This document shows, one piece after another, positions 9,375 through 17,804 of a DNA stretch of 64,000 nt; positions within the stretch are counted from its first letter, which is position 1; the number at the start of each line of letters is the position of its first letter. The position numbers and the translations under genes are program-made. The stretch comes from Embleya sp049739465. GTDB lineage: Bacteria; Actinomycetota; Actinomycetes; Streptomycetales; Streptomycetaceae. Where the stretch lies: NCBI RefSeq assembly GCF_049739465.1, contig NZ_JBMHHY010000023.1:1-64000 (forward strand). Reading direction: 5' to 3'. A model generated the notes under the pieces. That model saw only the letters and a program-made list of their open reading frames with translations. It was not told the origin of the DNA and did no database searches.

Positions 9375-10061
9375 ATGATGCACATGAAGGGACGCGTCCT
9401 CATCGTTGACGACGACACCGCACTGTCCGAGATGCTCGGCATCGTGCTGCGTGGCGAAGGGTTCGAGCCGTCGTTCGTGGCGGACGGCGACAAGGCACTC
9501 CAGGCTTTCCGGGATGTAAAACCGGACCTGGTGCTGCTGGACCTGATGCTGCCCGGCCGTGACGGCATCGACGTCTGCCGCCAGATCCGGGCCGAGTCCG
9601 GCGTACCGATCGTGATGCTCACCGCCAAGAGCGACACGGTGGATGTCGTGGTCGGTCTCGAATCCGGAGCCGACGACTATGTGATCAAACCGTTCAAGCC
9701 CAAGGAGCTTGTCGCTCGTGTGCGGGCCCGCCTGCGCAGAGCCGAAGAACCCACCCCGGAGCAGCTGGTGATCGGCGATCTGGTGATCGACGTGGCCGGC
9801 CACGCCGTGAAGCGGGATGGGCAGAACATCGCGCTGACCCCGTTGGAGTTCGACCTCCTTGTCGCACTCGCCCGCAAGCCCTGGCAGGTGTTCACCCGCG
9901 AGGTGCTTCTCGAACAGGTCTGGGGATACCGACACGCGGCCGACACCCGCTTGGTGAACGTGCACGTCCAGCGGCTGCGCTCGAAGATCGAACGCGACCC
10001 CGAGCGTCCGGAGACCGTGGTCACCGTGCGCGGGGTCGGCTACAAGGCGGGACCGGCCTGA
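9375..10061 (+). CDS. mtrA: Response regulator MtrA
   Basis: A 228-residue OmpR/PhoB-type regulator. The receiver domain (residues 6-120) has the acidic pair at Asp12-Asp13, phospho-acceptor Asp56 (LLDLMLPGRDG) and the conserved Lys in VIKPFKPKEL. The C-terminal winged helix (about 133-228) includes TPLEFDLLVALARKPWQVFTR. In actinobacteria MtrA responds to MtrB and controls cell-envelope, division and development genes. Three in-frame ATGs (9375, 9378, 9384) compete, and 9375 matches the MMxxMKGR start usual in Streptomyces. mtrB starts 22 bases downstream, so the genes form an operon with lpqB. Confidence 0.95.
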   Translation: MMHMKGRVLIVDDDTALSEMLGIVLRGEGFEPSFVADGDKALQAFRDVKPDLVLLDLMLPGRDGIDVCRQIRAESGVPIVMLTAKSDTVDVVVGLESGADDYVIKPFKPKELVARVRARLRRAEEPTPEQLVIGDLVIDVAGHAVKRDGQNIALTPLEFDLLVALARKPWQVFTREVLLEQVWGYRHAADTRLVNVHVQRLRSKIERDPERPETVVTVRGVGYKAGPA

Positions 10062-10083
10062 CCTTGAGATCGAGATCGTCCCG

Positions 10084-11868
10084 ATGAGCACCGCACGGCG
10101 GCCGCCCTCGCCGTCGGCCTGGTCCCTCGCCCTGCGTCGGGTGCGCGGTGGGGTGGGCCGGGGCATGGCGCTGTGGAACAGATCCATCCAGTTTCGCGTC
10201 GTGGCCATGACGCTGGTCCTGTCCGTCGCCGTCATGGTCCTGCTCGGGGTCGTGGTGGTCGGCCAGGTCCGCAACGGCCTGCTCGACGCGAAGGTGGCCT
10301 CCGCCCGGTCCCAGGCCAAGGGCGGGTTCGCCGATGCCCGCGCGCAGGCCGACGAGATCGCCACCAGCCCGGGCCGGCATCTCCAGATGTCCGCCGGGGT
10401 GCCGGCCGGCACCCCGGCGGCGGGCAACCGGGTGAACACCGGCGACTGGCTCAACGCGCTGGTCAAGCAGCTCTCCAGCGGCGGACAGGGGGTCTACGAC
10501 GTGGCCGCGACCAGCCAGGACCCCGCGGACAACCCGCCCGGCTCGGGCCGCAGCCCCCGCGCGTCCGGTGACGTGGTCCCGGACGAGAGCGTGCCCGCCG
10601 AGCTGCGCCGGGAGGTCGGCCTCAAGCCCAGGGTGGCGCTGCTGCAGTACACCCAGATCGTCCGCGACGGCCAGCGCGGCGAGGGCTCGGCCGGCACCAC
10701 CCGCGAGGCGGGTCTGGTGGTCGGCGCGCAGTTGGAGGACCCCGACGGGGGGTCGTACCAGCTCTACTACTTCTTCTCCTTCGGCCCCGAGGAGAAGACC
10801 CTGGGCCTGGTGCGCAGCACGTTGGCCACCGCCGGGGTCTTTCTGGTGCTGCTCCTGGTGGCGATCGCGGCGCTGGTGACCCGGCAGGTGGTCACCCCGG
10901 TGCGGATGGCCGCGCGGATCGCCGAGCGGCTGGCCGCCGGGCGGCTGGAGGAGCGGATGCGCGTGGTCGGCGCGGACGACCTGGCCCGGCTCGGCTCCTC
11001 GTTCAACAAGATGGCCTCCAACCTGCAGAACCAGATCAGACAGCTGGAGGAACTCTCGCGCGTGCAGCGCCGCTTCGTCTCGGACGTCTCGCACGAGTTG
11101 CGTACGCCGCTGACCACCGTGCGGATGGCCGCCGACGTGCTGCACGAGGCGCGCGAGGACTTCGACCCGGCCACCCGGCGCTCGGCCGAGCTGCTGCAGA
11201 ACCAGCTCGACCGGTTCGAGGCGCTGTTGTCCGACCTGCTGGAGATCAGCCGGTTCGACGCGGGCGCGGCCGTGCTCGACGCCGAGCCGGTGGACCTGCG
11301 CGACCTGGTCCGCCGGGTGGTCGAGGGCGCCGAGCCGCTGGCCGAGCGGCGCGGCAGCCGGCTGGTGATCCGCGCCCCGGACAAGCCGTGCGTGGCCGAG
11401 GTGGACCCGCGCCGGATCGACCGGGTGTTGCGCAACCTGGTGGTCAACGCGGTCGAGCACGGCGAGGGGCACGACGTGGTGGTCACCGTCGCCGGCGGCG
11501 AGGACTCGGTGGCGGTCGCGGTGCGCGACTACGGCGTGGGGCTCAAGCCCGGCGAGTCCTCGCTGGTGTTCGCCCGCTTCTGGCGGGCCGACCCGGCCCG
11601 GGCCCGGACCACCGGCGGTACCGGTCTGGGGCTCTCCATCGCGCTGGAGGACGCGCATCTGCACGGGGGCTGGCTGCAGGCGTGGGGGGAGCCCGGCGGC
11701 GGCTCGCAATTTCGGCTGAGCCTGCCCAAGACCGCGGGCGGTGAACTGGTGCGCTCGCCGCTGCCGCTGGAGCCCGAGGACTCGCGGGCCAACCGGGGCC
11801 TGGGCCCGGCCGGTTCGCCCTATCGGCGCGGGGTGCGTGCGGTCGGCCCGGCGGGAGGCAATCGATGA
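10084..11868 (+). CDS. mtrB: Sensor histidine kinase MtrB
   Basis: A 594-residue membrane histidine kinase. The first helix is at about residues 38-60 and an extracytoplasmic domain of ~180 residues follows. The second helix lies at 245-263, a HAMP domain at about 264-318 and a dimerisation domain with phospho-acceptor His337 (DVSHELRTPLTTVR). The HATPase domain has an N-box (NLVVNAVEHGEG) and G-boxes (DYGVGLKP, GGTGLGLSI). It phosphorylates MtrA. The gene ends in an ATGA overlap with lpqB, so translation of the lipoprotein is coupled to it. Confidence 0.95.
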   Translation: MSTARRPPSPSAWSLALRRVRGGVGRGMALWNRSIQFRVVAMTLVLSVAVMVLLGVVVVGQVRNGLLDAKVASARSQAKGGFADARAQADEIATSPGRHLQMSAGVPAGTPAAGNRVNTGDWLNALVKQLSSGGQGVYDVAATSQDPADNPPGSGRSPRASGDVVPDESVPAELRREVGLKPRVALLQYTQIVRDGQRGEGSAGTTREAGLVVGAQLEDPDGGSYQLYYFFSFGPEEKTLGLVRSTLATAGVFLVLLLVAIAALVTRQVVTPVRMAARIAERLAAGRLEERMRVVGADDLARLGSSFNKMASNLQNQIRQLEELSRVQRRFVSDVSHELRTPLTTVRMAADVLHEAREDFDPATRRSAELLQNQLDRFEALLSDLLEISRFDAGAAVLDAEPVDLRDLVRRVVEGAEPLAERRGSRLVIRAPDKPCVAEVDPRRIDRVLRNLVVNAVEHGEGHDVVVTVAGGEDSVAVAVRDYGVGLKPGESSLVFARFWRADPARARTTGGTGLGLSIALEDAHLHGGWLQAWGEPGGGSQFRLSLPKTAGGELVRSPLPLEPEDSRANRGLGPAGSPYRRGVRAVGPAGGNR

Positions 11869-13640
11869 GGCGCATCACCCCGTTCCTGGCCCTGTTGGGC
11901 CTGCTGTGCGTGCTCACCTCGTGCGCGTCCATGCCGCACAGCGGCAGTGTGCGCGAGGCGGGCAAGGGCGGTACCAAGGACCAGGGCTCCGAGCAGCAGG
12001 TACGGGTGTTCGCCGTGCCGCCCAAGCCCGGCGAGCAGCCGCGCGGCATGGTCGCGGGTTTCCTGGAGGCGGTCACCAGCGACGAGCCGGACTACGCGAC
12101 GGCGCGCGCCTACCTGACCCCGGAGGCCCGGGCCAAGTGGGTGCCCACCCGCGAGATCGTGGTGCTCGACTCGATCGCCAGGATCGAACCGGTCCCCGGC
12201 GGCGACGACAAGACCTACCTGGCGGAGGTGTCCGGCACCCGGATCGGCACGGTCGACGGCCGCAACGCCTACCAGCCCGAGCAGCAGGCGGGCACGTCCT
12301 ACCACGCGATGTTGCAGGTGCGCCTCGGTACCGACAACCAGTGGCGGATCGCCGACCTGCCCGACGGACTGATCCTGTCCAAGGCCGAGTTCCACCGGAT
12401 CTACCGCTCGGTCAACACCTACTGGTTCGCCACCGCGCTGCCGGTGGGCAAGGACATGCTCGTCCCCGACCCGGTCTACCTGCGCAGTCGGGTCGGCCTG
12501 ACCTCGGCGCTGGTGCAACAGCTCGTGGACGGCCCCACCGACTGGCTGCGCCCGGTGGTGGAGACCGCGTTCCCGGCGGGCACCGAGCCCGCCGACCGGG
12601 TCGTCACGATCGAGGACAACCGGATCGCCCGGATCCAGCTCAACCGGCAGGCCAAGCTGGCCCAGACCAAGGGCTGTGAGCGGATGGCCGCGCAACTGCT
12701 CTACACGCTGCGTCAGGTCTCCGGGGTGGACCGGGTCTCGATCACCGGCGGCGGCTCGCCGATGTGCTCGCTCTCCGACGCCGACGCCGCGCAGTACGAC
12801 CCCGGCCGGGCCGCCAAGATCGCCGCGCCGACCGGCTACTTCATCGCCAAGGGCAACGTGGTCAACGTGGTGCCCGGCCCCAACGGCAATCCGCCCGTAC
12901 TGCCCGGCCCGTTCGGTGACGGCACCTACAAGGTCGACCAGATCGCCGTCTCGCGAGACCCCTTCCGGCGCCGGATCGCCGGCATCGACACCAGCGGCCA
13001 GAAGCTGGTGGTCGGCGATGTGGACGGCCGCGGCGAGGTCAAGGAATGGCTGAGCGCGGGCCCGGCCGCACTGCTCAGCCCGACCTGGGACGGCCGCGGC
13101 GTGTTGTGGGTGCTGGACCGGACGAAGAACGCCGAACGGGTGCTCGCGCTGTACGAGGACGAGCGTCACCAGGTCACCCAGGTCTCGGTCGACGTACCGG
13201 ACGTACCGGCGTCCCGGATCACCGGCCTGCGGTTGTCCCCGGACGGCACCCGCGCCGCGCTGATCGTGGACAACGCCAAGGTGCTGATCGGCCGGGTCGA
13301 GCGGCACGTCAGCAACGGCGCGCCGGCCATCACGATCGCCGCGCCGCGCTCGGTGCTCCCCTCGCTGGTGGAGGTCAAGGCGATCTCCTGGAACGGCGCG
13401 GACCGGATCGCGGTGCTCGGCAAGGACGGTCAGGGCGCGCTGCAGCCGCAGATCGTGGACATCGACGGCGGCATCTCGGTCTCGATCGCCCCGGTCAGCG
13501 GCATGTTGCGGATCGCCGCCCCGGACGGCGCGGACCAGCCGCTGCTTGCCGACTCGGGCGAGGAGAACATCTACCAGCTGTCCCAGGGCAACAACTGGAC
13601 CAAGGTGCACAGCGGGCTGTATCCGGTCTATCCCGGATAG
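11865..13640 (+). CDS. lpqB: MtrAB-associated lipoprotein LpqB
   Basis: A 591-residue lipoprotein. Its signal peptide ends in the lipobox VLTSC with lipidated Cys20. A GerMN-type domain follows (about residues 150-310, including RKVxQLVDGPTDWL-like sequence VQQLVDGPTDWL). The second half is a beta-propeller-like LpqB domain with repeated strand patterns (LSPTWDGRGVLWVLDR, LRLSPDGTRAALIV). LpqB interacts with the MtrB sensor domain and modulates signalling in mycobacteria and Streptomyces. It is the third gene of mtrA-mtrB-lpqB and its length fits the family. Confidence 0.94.
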   Translation: MRRITPFLALLGLLCVLTSCASMPHSGSVREAGKGGTKDQGSEQQVRVFAVPPKPGEQPRGMVAGFLEAVTSDEPDYATARAYLTPEARAKWVPTREIVVLDSIARIEPVPGGDDKTYLAEVSGTRIGTVDGRNAYQPEQQAGTSYHAMLQVRLGTDNQWRIADLPDGLILSKAEFHRIYRSVNTYWFATALPVGKDMLVPDPVYLRSRVGLTSALVQQLVDGPTDWLRPVVETAFPAGTEPADRVVTIEDNRIARIQLNRQAKLAQTKGCERMAAQLLYTLRQVSGVDRVSITGGGSPMCSLSDADAAQYDPGRAAKIAAPTGYFIAKGNVVNVVPGPNGNPPVLPGPFGDGTYKVDQIAVSRDPFRRRIAGIDTSGQKLVVGDVDGRGEVKEWLSAGPAALLSPTWDGRGVLWVLDRTKNAERVLALYEDERHQVTQVSVDVPDVPASRITGLRLSPDGTRAALIVDNAKVLIGRVERHVSNGAPAITIAAPRSVLPSLVEVKAISWNGADRIAVLGKDGQGALQPQIVDIDGGISVSIAPVSGMLRIAAPDGADQPLLADSGEENIYQLSQGNNWTKVHSGLYPVYPG

Positions 13641-13674
13641 GGCTTGACGACACGACCCAGGGCTTGACGACACG
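13641..13674 (+). repeat. Tandem 20-bp repeat behind lpqB
   Basis: Two copies of GGCTTGACGACACG (13641-13654 and 13661-13674) are spaced exactly 20 bases apart, directly after the lpqB stop. Each contains TTGACG, which looks like a -35 element, but no good -10 follows. The repeat could be an operator, a duplicated promoter fragment or simple slippage. Confidence 0.7.
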
Positions 13675-13789
13675 CCCTGGACCTCGCTCGGGTCTCGGCG
13701 CGCGGGTTCGCCAGGGCGCGCCATGACCGGATCGGGTGGTTCCGGCGGTGCCCGGTCCGCTTCGGGGCCCGGCGTGCGAGCTTGGGGAG

Positions 13790-14671
13790 ATGGAACCGCT
13801 TCGGGTGCTCGCGACCTGGGCCGACCTGGTGCTTCCCGTGCGGTGCGCGGGCTGCGCCGAGCCCGGCGCGCTGCTGTGCGCGCGGTGCCGGGAGGTGTTC
13901 GCCCCGGCGCCGGGGCCCGCCGGACCCACGCCCGCCCCGCCGGGCCTGCCGCCGGTATACGCGATCACCGCCTACCAGGAGCCGGTGCGCTCGGTGTTGG
14001 CCGCGTACAAGGAGCGCGGCGCCCATCGGCTGGCCCACCCGCTGGGGGACGCGCTCGCCCGCGCCGCCGCGGCCGGGCTGACCGATCCGGACCGGCCGTG
14101 CCTGCTGGTCCCGGTGCCCTCGTCCCGCGCCGCGCTGCGGCGTCGCGGCCGAGACGCAACGGGTGAGTTGGCGCTGCGTGCCGCCCGGCGACTGCGCGCG
14201 GCCGGCGTGCCGGCGCGGGTGCTGCCGGCACTGCGTCATACCCGTCGAATTCGGGACCAGGCGGGCCTTTCCGCACATGAACGGAGGATGAACGTCGGTC
14301 GAGCAATGATCGTTTCGACCAGGTTGGCGCCCTTGTTTACGGGCATTAGTGTGGTGATCGTCGTCGATGATGTTTGCACCACCGGCGCAACTCTCGCGGA
14401 GGCGACCCGTGCGGTCCGAGCCGTGGGAGGGCGAGTCGAGGCGGCGGCCGTGGTGGCCGCGACCGCCCGGCGGCGCGGGGCGGAGCAGGGCCATCGTCGA
14501 CCTGGTCGGCCGGACGGGTGCCCAGCCCTCCGGCATGGCGCAATGGATGGAGTTCTGCGTGGACATTGTCGTCAAGGGCCGCAAGACCGAGGTACCCGAG
14601 CGTTTCCGCAAGCACTGCGTCGAGAAGCTGGACAAGATCCGCAAGCTCGACGACAAGGTGATCAGCGTTGA
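13790..14671 (+). CDS. ComF family phosphoribosyltransferase-like protein
   Basis: The family signature is complete: an N-terminal zinc-binding pattern (C19-A-G-C22 and C31-A-R-C34), the aromatic segment YAITAYQEPVRSVLAAYKERG, and the PRPP-binding loop VIVVDDVCTTGAT (about residues 188-200). ComF proteins resemble competence protein ComFC/GntX; their role in actinobacteria is not settled. The oddity is the 3' end. After about residue 230 the frame has no stop and runs on for some 60 residues of Arg/Gly-rich sequence, overlapping hpf by 113 bases in another frame. The family usually ends near residue 235. The start is uncertain: ATG 13790 has a GGGGAG immediately adjacent, and upstream in-frame GTGs (13736, 13748) are alternatives. 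Confidence 0.8.
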   Translation: MEPLRVLATWADLVLPVRCAGCAEPGALLCARCREVFAPAPGPAGPTPAPPGLPPVYAITAYQEPVRSVLAAYKERGAHRLAHPLGDALARAAAAGLTDPDRPCLLVPVPSSRAALRRRGRDATGELALRAARRLRAAGVPARVLPALRHTRRIRDQAGLSAHERRMNVGRAMIVSTRLAPLFTGISVVIVVDDVCTTGATLAEATRAVRAVGGRVEAAAVVAATARRRGAEQGHRRPGRPDGCPALRHGAMDGVLRGHCRQGPQDRGTRAFPQALRREAGQDPQARRQGDQR

Positions 14672-15239
14672 CGTGGAGGTGTCCAAGGAGCGGAACCCGC
14701 GGCTGGCGGAGCGTTCGGACCGGGTGGAGATCACGCTCAACACGCGCGGTCCCGTCATCCGGGGCGAAGCCGCCGCGTCCGACCCATACGCCGCACTCGA
14801 CATGGCGTGCGCGAGGCTCGAAGCGCAGTTGCGCAAGGCCGCCGACCGGCGGCGCGTGCACCATGGTCACCGCTCCCCCGTATCGGTGGGCGCGGCCACT
14901 GCGGAGATCAACCACGCCGACCGGCTCAACGGGGCCGTGGTGGCGTCAGCGGAAGACATCGAGGCAGTGAAGAACGGCGAACTCCGGCCCCAGCCGCACA
15001 TGGCGGGCCCGATCGAGGTGGATGGCGAAGGCCCCCTCGTGGTTCGCGAGAAGGTACACGCCGGGCGTCCGATGGCGCTCGACCAGGCGCTGTACGAGAT
15101 GGAGTTGGTAGGCCACGACTTCTATCTGTTCATCGATTCGAGCACCAAGTGGCCGAGCGTGGTGTACCGCCGGCACGGCTACGACTACGGTGTGATCCAC
15201 CTCAAGCCCGAGGACCGCGAGGACGGCGGACCGCAGTAG
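14559..15239 (+). CDS. hpf: Long-form ribosome hibernation-promoting factor
   Basis: A 226-residue long HPF. The N-terminal S30AE domain (about residues 1-100, starting VDIVVKGRKTEVPERFRKH) binds the 30S decoding region, and the C-terminal ~60 residues (PMALDQALYEMELVGHDFYLF to YDYGVIHL) form the dimerisation domain that joins two ribosomes as inactive 100S particles. GTG 14559 is preferred over in-frame ATG 14535 and 14547, because GGAG lies 6 bases upstream of the GTG and homologues begin at MDIVVKGRK. It overlaps the comF run-on by 113 bases. A terminator follows at 15281. Confidence 0.93.
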   Translation: MDIVVKGRKTEVPERFRKHCVEKLDKIRKLDDKVISVDVEVSKERNPRLAERSDRVEITLNTRGPVIRGEAAASDPYAALDMACARLEAQLRKAADRRRVHHGHRSPVSVGAATAEINHADRLNGAVVASAEDIEAVKNGELRPQPHMAGPIEVDGEGPLVVREKVHAGRPMALDQALYEMELVGHDFYLFIDSSTKWPSVVYRRHGYDYGVIHLKPEDREDGGPQ

Positions 15240-15280
15240 CAGCGGTCGGGCCGTCGACGCGTGCCCTTCGGCCGTGATTC

Positions 15281-15310
15281 GGCGCCGAAACCCCCCGAGG
15301 TTTCGGCGCC
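15281..15310 (+). terminator. Terminator behind hpf
   Basis: A perfect 12-bp stem (GGCGCCGAAACC at 15281-15292 with its complement at 15299-15310) around a 6-base loop. It lacks a U-run, which is common in this GC-rich group. It separates hpf from the response-regulator gene. Confidence 0.75.
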
Positions 15311-15458
15311 GGTTGCGTCTTCGACCCTGGCGTTGCCTGGCGAATGTTCCGCATCGCAAGTAGGTTCCGCACATAACGCCCATCAGGGCCTGGCGTCGTG
15401 GCGATCACGTGGGATCATGTCCTGGACACGGATCGTGCCGACCCAGGGGGGAAACACG

Positions 15459-16169
15459 GTGGGTGAACAGTTCGTTCCGACCCGCGTGGAGCACGGCTCA
15501 GCGGGCGAACCGATTCGCGTGCTGGTGGTCGACGACCACGATCTGTTTCGCCGGGGTCTGGACATCGTGCTCGCACCCGAACCGGACATCACGGTGGTGG
15601 GCGAGGCCGGGGACGGCGCCGAGGCGCTCGAGGCCGCGCAGGATCTGTTGCCGGACATCATCCTGATGGACGTGCGGATGCCCAGACGCGGCGGCATCGA
15701 GGCCTGTACGGCGATCAAGGAAGTCGCGCCCAGTACGCAGATCATCATGCTCACGATGAGCGAGGAAGAGGCCGACCTCTACGACGCGATCAAGGCCGGC
15801 GCGACCGGTTACCTGCTGAAGGAGATCTCGCACGGCGAGGTGGCCTCGGCGATTCGCGCGGTGGCCGACGGGCAGTCGCAGATCAGTCCGTCGATGGCGG
15901 TCAAGCTGCTCACCGAGTTCAAGTCGATGAGTCGGCGGGACGACGAGCGGCGGTTGGTGCCGGCGCCTCGGTTGACGGATCGCGAGATCGAGGTGCTTCG
16001 GTTGGTGGCGACCGGGCGCAACAATCGCGACATCGCCAAGCAGTTGTTCATCAGTGAGAACACGGTGAAGAACCACGTGCGGAACATTTTGGAGAAGCTG
16101 CAGTTGCACTCTCGGATGGAGGCCGTGGTCTACGCGATGCGCGAGAAGATTTTGGAGATCGGCGACTGA
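15459..16169 (+). CDS. NarL/LuxR-type response regulator
   Basis: A 236-residue response regulator. The receiver domain (about residues 19-135) has an acidic pair Asp25-Asp26, phospho-acceptor Asp71 (IILMDVRMPRRGG) and the Lys in GYLLKEIS. A LuxR helix-turn-helix occupies about 165-228 (LTDREIEVLRLVATGRNNRDIAKQLF-like pattern). No histidine kinase is adjacent, so it is an orphan regulator here. The same gene position between hpf and secA is known in Streptomyces. GTG 15459 is chosen for its AGGGGGG ribosome site 8 bases upstream. A much longer frame starting at 15261 lacks a ribosome site and crosses the hpf terminator. Confidence 0.9.
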   Translation: MGEQFVPTRVEHGSAGEPIRVLVVDDHDLFRRGLDIVLAPEPDITVVGEAGDGAEALEAAQDLLPDIILMDVRMPRRGGIEACTAIKEVAPSTQIIMLTMSEEEADLYDAIKAGATGYLLKEISHGEVASAIRAVADGQSQISPSMAVKLLTEFKSMSRRDDERRLVPAPRLTDREIEVLRLVATGRNNRDIAKQLFISENTVKNHVRNILEKLQLHSRMEAVVYAMREKILEIGD

Positions 16170-16173
16170 TTTG

Positions 16174-16491
16174 GCCTCAATCGCCGGCCGGGCTGATTTT
16201 GGCCTCACGCGCCGGCCGGGCTACTTGGCCTCAAACGCCGGCCGGGCTGGAAGTGTGCGGCTCGGCTTGGGCGTTGGTTGCGCTGAGGTGGCCTCAAGTG
16301 CCGGCCGGGCTGGTCGCCTCAAACGCCGGCGGGGCTGGATTGGCCTCAAACGCCGGCCGGGCTGGAAGTGTGCGGCTCGATTTGGGTGTTGGTTGCGCTG
16401 AGGTGGTCTCAAATGCCGGCGGGGCTGGAAGTGTGCGGCCGGCCTTGGGCTTTGGTTGCGTTGGGTTGGCCTCAAGCGCCGGCCGGGCTGT
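16174..16491. repeat. Cluster of eight short GC-rich repeats
   Basis: Eight copies of a ~22-base element close to CTCAAACGCCGGCCGGGCTG occur at about 16174, 16202, 16228, 16291, 16316, 16343, 16406 and 16469. Variants change AAACG to AATCG, ACGCG, AAGTG, AAATG or AAGCG, and GGCCGG to GGCGGG. Around three of them a longer ~63-base unit is repeated (16228-16290, 16342-16404, 16405-16467), including GGAAGTGTGCGGC. Spacing is irregular, so this is not a CRISPR. The element belongs to a family of intergenic repeats common in Streptomyces, and a sister cluster lies at 21.3-21.7 kb. No gene is visible between 16170 and 16534. Confidence 0.88.
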
Positions 16492-16534
16492 TGGTGGCCT
16501 GGTCGGCGCTTGGGGTTGTGGCGGCGGAGCCGGG

Positions 16535-17776
16535 TCAGCTTGCGAGTAGGGCGGTCAAGGGCTTTCTGGTTTGTTCGTGGGTCAGTTGTTCTATGCGGAC
16601 GTTGGTGCAGCCGACCCATTCCGCGGCCGTGCGGAGGGCTTCGGACATCGACTGGAGGGTGCGGGTGGGGATCTTCGGGCCGGATTCGAAGGACACGCGG
16701 CGGGCCACCAGGGTTTGGCCGTCTCGGGCCGGGTCGACTCGGCCGAGTAGTCGGCCGCCGGCGAGTAGTGGCATGACGAAGTAGCCGTGTACGCGCTTGG
16801 CGGCCGGTACGTAGGCCTCCAGGCGGTGTTCGAAGCCGGTGAAGACTCGGGCCGTGCGCGGGCGGTCCCACACCAGGGAGTCGAACGGGGACAGGAGTGT
16901 GGTGCGGTGCCGGCCGCGTGGGGGAGCGGCGAGGGCGTCCGGGTCGGCCCAGGTGCCCTCGCGGGCGGCCCGCTCGCCCCAACCGGCGACGGTGACCGGG
17001 ATCAGGCCGCTGCCGGGCAGTGCGGCGTCCACCTGGGCTCGGGTCAGCCGGTACTGGTCCATCAGGTCGGTCCGGGTGGCCACGCCCAGTTGGCGGCCGG
17101 CCAGGCGGACCAGGCGGCGTAGGCACTCGGCGTCGTCGGGGTCCTCGGCGAGCAGCGCGGCCGGGATCACCCGGTCCGGGAGGTCGTACACCCGCTTCCA
17201 GCCCTCGCGGCGCACGCAGACGACGTCGCCGAAGGCCAGGGCGCGTTCGACGGCGATCTTGGTGTCGCTCCAGTCCCACCATTCGCCCTTGGCCTCGGGG
17301 GTCCGGGGGTCGTCCCCCGATGTTTGCAGCGCGCCGCCCAGGGCGGTTGCGGTGAGCGGGCCCTCGGTGCGGAGGCGCTCCAGGACGGTCTTGTACGCCT
17401 CCTCGGTGACCCGGTGGTTCCACAGCCCGCCGCGACCGCGGAAGTGCCGGCGGCGGAAGGCGAAGTCCGGCCAGGTGGACATCGGCAGTACGCAGGCCGC
17501 GTGCGACCAGTACTCGAACGCGGTGTCGCCCGCCCAGTAGGCGGCCTCGACGGCCGGGCGGCCGATCGCGCCCAGGCGGGCGTACGGCACCAATTCGTGC
17601 GAGCGGGCCAGCGTGGAGATGGTGTCGAGTTGTACCGCGCCCAGTGCGCGCAGCACGCCGGGTACGCCCGCGCGGCGATCGGGGGCGCCCAGGAAACCCT
17701 GTGCGGCCAGCACGATCCGGCGGGCCTCGTCGGCGGTGAGCTCGACCTGGGCGGCGGGAGGCGGCGGTGTGGTCAT
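16535..17776 (-). CDS. YcaQ-like winged-helix protein (HTH_42 family)
   Basis: A 413-residue member of the HTH_42/YcaQ family. This family includes DNA glycosylases that unhook interstrand crosslinks (E. coli YcaQ/AlkX and Streptomyces AlkZ). The N-terminal winged helix is followed by GAVQLDTISTLARSHELV, whose Q-L-D fits the Q-hydrophobic-D motif I recall for YcaQ-type enzymes rather than the Q-x-Q of AlkZ-type. Further conserved segments are FEYWSHAACVLP, RRREGWKRVYDLP-like sequence and LLSPFDSLVWDR. The start is ATG 17776, with AAGGTGG upstream. A longer in-frame extension lacks homology. It is monocistronic, convergent with the response regulator. Confidence 0.88.
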   Translation of the reverse strand: MTTPPPPAAQVELTADEARRIVLAAQGFLGAPDRRAGVPGVLRALGAVQLDTISTLARSHELVPYARLGAIGRPAVEAAYWAGDTAFEYWSHAACVLPMSTWPDFAFRRRHFRGRGGLWNHRVTEEAYKTVLERLRTEGPLTATALGGALQTSGDDPRTPEAKGEWWDWSDTKIAVERALAFGDVVCVRREGWKRVYDLPDRVIPAALLAEDPDDAECLRRLVRLAGRQLGVATRTDLMDQYRLTRAQVDAALPGSGLIPVTVAGWGERAAREGTWADPDALAAPPRGRHRTTLLSPFDSLVWDRPRTARVFTGFEHRLEAYVPAAKRVHGYFVMPLLAGGRLLGRVDPARDGQTLVARRVSFESGPKIPTRTLQSMSEALRTAAEWVGCTNVRIEQLTHEQTRKPLTALLAS

Positions 17777-17804
17777 GGGCGCCACCTTAGAACGTATGTT
17801 CGCA

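Noticed and set aside
15261..15458. 66-residue extension of the response regulator
   Set aside because: It starts before the hpf terminator and has no receiver-domain homology; GTG 15459 has an AGGGGGG ribosome site.
16174..16491. CRISPR-like array of short repeats
   Set aside because: Copies have irregular spacing (from about 25 to 63 bases), divergent sequence and no cas genes nearby.
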